A stretch of 64,000 nucleotides of DNA from Palleronia pontilimi (GTDB lineage Bacteria > Pseudomonadota > Alphaproteobacteria > Rhodobacterales > Rhodobacteraceae), in assembly GCF_016412875.1 (NCBI RefSeq), contig NZ_JAEKPD010000018.1, positions 1-64,000 on the forward strand, given 5' to 3'. The stretch's first letter is position 1. Each line of letters begins with the position of its first letter. Both the position numbers and the translations under genes were made by a program. The notes under the pieces are model-generated. The model did no database searches, was not told the DNA's origin, and saw only the letters and a list, made by a program, of their open reading frames with translations. Below, piece after piece: positions 63,303 to 64,000 of this stretch.

Positions 63303-64000
63303 ATGCTTCGCAAAAAGACAAACGGCGTATCGCGCACCGCCCGGCCGGGTGGCATCCTGGCGCAAGCGTCCGAGACCCGCGTGGATCGCCGCGGCTTCCT
63401 GCGCGGATCGGGCCTGGCCATCGGTGGGCTGGCCGCCATCGCCGCCACCGGCGGCACGGTCACGCAAGCCACCGCGCAGACCGCGGCCAACACCGCCGTC
63501 CAGACCGTGAAGTCGGTCTGCACCCATTGCTCGGTCGGCTGTACGGTGATCGCCGAGACGCAGAACGGTGTCTGGACGGGCCAGGAGCCCGGCTGGGACA
63601 GCCCCTTCAACCTGGGCGCCCACTGCGCCAAGGGCGCCGCGGTCCGCGAGCACGCCCACGGCGAGCGTCGCCTGAAGTATCCGATGAAGAAGGTCGGCGG
63701 CGAATGGCAGCGCATTTCCTGGGAAGAGGCGATCAACGAGATCGGCGACCAGATGCTGTCGATCCGCGAAGAATCGGGCCCGGACTCGGTCTATTGGCTG
63801 GGAAGTGCGAAGCACAATAACGAGCAGGCGTACCTGTTCCGCAAGTTCGCCGCCTACTGGGGAACCAACAACGTCGACCACCAGGCGCGGATCTGCCACT
63901 CGACCACCGTTGCGGGCGTTGCGAACACGTGGGGCTACGGCGCCATGACCAACAGCTACAACGACATCCACAACTCGAAGGCCATCTTCATCATCGGCGG
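63303..64000 (+). CDS. Formate dehydrogenase catalytic subunit (molybdopterin, partial)
   Basis: The first 232 residues of a molybdopterin oxidoreductase, running off the window. The Tat motif DRRGFLRG (28-35) and a hydrophobic region to about 58 mark export to the periplasm. The N-terminal 4Fe-4S site is C73-x2-C76-x3-C80-x27-C108 (CTHCSVGC ... CAKG). The later QARICHSTTVAGVANTWGYGAMTNS is typical of FdnG/FdoG-type enzymes; the catalytic Cys/Sec lies just beyond or near the end and cannot be judged. GGGGAGGAG precedes the ATG. Confidence 0.93.
   Translation, partial: MLRKKTNGVSRTARPGGILAQASETRVDRRGFLRGSGLAIGGLAAIAATGGTVTQATAQTAANTAVQTVKSVCTHCSVGCTVIAETQNGVWTGQEPGWDSPFNLGAHCAKGAAVREHAHGERRLKYPMKKVGGEWQRISWEEAINEIGDQMLSIREESGPDSVYWLGSAKHNNEQAYLFRKFAAYWGTNNVDHQARICHSTTVAGVANTWGYGAMTNSYNDIHNSKAIFIIG

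Overview
The window is about 67% GC and reads as chromosome of an alphaproteobacterium of the Rhodobacteraceae (Roseobacter/Rhodobacter group). The evidence is established gene orders and family-typical proteins: rpmH-rnpA-yidD, folK-rpoZ-rsh-DUF2062-pdxJ, def-def-fmt, the membrane urate oxidase PuuD, and a periplasmic formate dehydrogenase locus with DUF3305/DUF3306/DUF6494/DUF6505 accessory genes. Coding density is high, many starts are GTG or TTG, and gene junctions often overlap by 4 nt. I see no IS element, prophage or CRISPR array.

Layout. 1-5060: zntB, a methyltransferase, a YciE/YciF-type protein, tRNA-Trp, a DUF3140 protein and a long acyl-CoA synthetase; two intrinsic terminators here abut the next gene so closely that the next ribosome-binding site lies in the hairpin arm. 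5180-11707: an ABC exporter, a NaeI-type restriction-modification pair and a giant DUF2339 membrane protein. 11823-14272: tRNA-Gly, ttcA, a DUF1353 gene, a tandem-palindrome element, yidD-rnpA-rpmH and the rpmH promoter. 14436-18017: TVP38-like protein, disulfide-type flavoprotein and an orphan histidine kinase. 18130-24196: ureide pathway genes (puuD, ureidoglycine aminohydrolase, allA, puuE-uraD fusion, uraH), interrupted by a glycosyltransferase-61 gene and lacking the allantoate-hydrolysing enzyme.

24428-39234: a catabolic locus. A TRAP transporter and IclR regulator, with two matching operators around a TATAAT box, precede a run of beta-oxidation genes that resembles the pim (pimelate) operon and ends in glutaryl-CoA dehydrogenase. 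The simplest reading is uptake, activation and degradation of a dicarboxylate through glutaryl-CoA. 39333-47995: RNA helicase, PatB-type aminotransferase, a true and a degenerate peptide deformylase, fmt, TRIC-family channel, rnhA, methyltransferase, DUF3429, LysE, ispH. 48058-54240: LuxR solo, NYN protein, folK, rpoZ, rsh, DUF2062, pdxJ.

54241-55784 is an AT-rich insertion with one DUF3800 gene, placed where acpS would normally follow pdxJ. 55785-64000 is the formate dehydrogenase locus: DUF6505, cytochrome c, DUF6494, Mrp, a lipoate-ligase-like protein, a polyferredoxin-like Fe-S protein, DUF3305, DUF3306, TorD-type chaperone, a small Tat-signal protein and the molybdopterin catalytic subunit, which runs off the end. 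The least understood material is this accessory module, the degenerate deformylase, the DUF3800 insert and several repeated intergenic elements.
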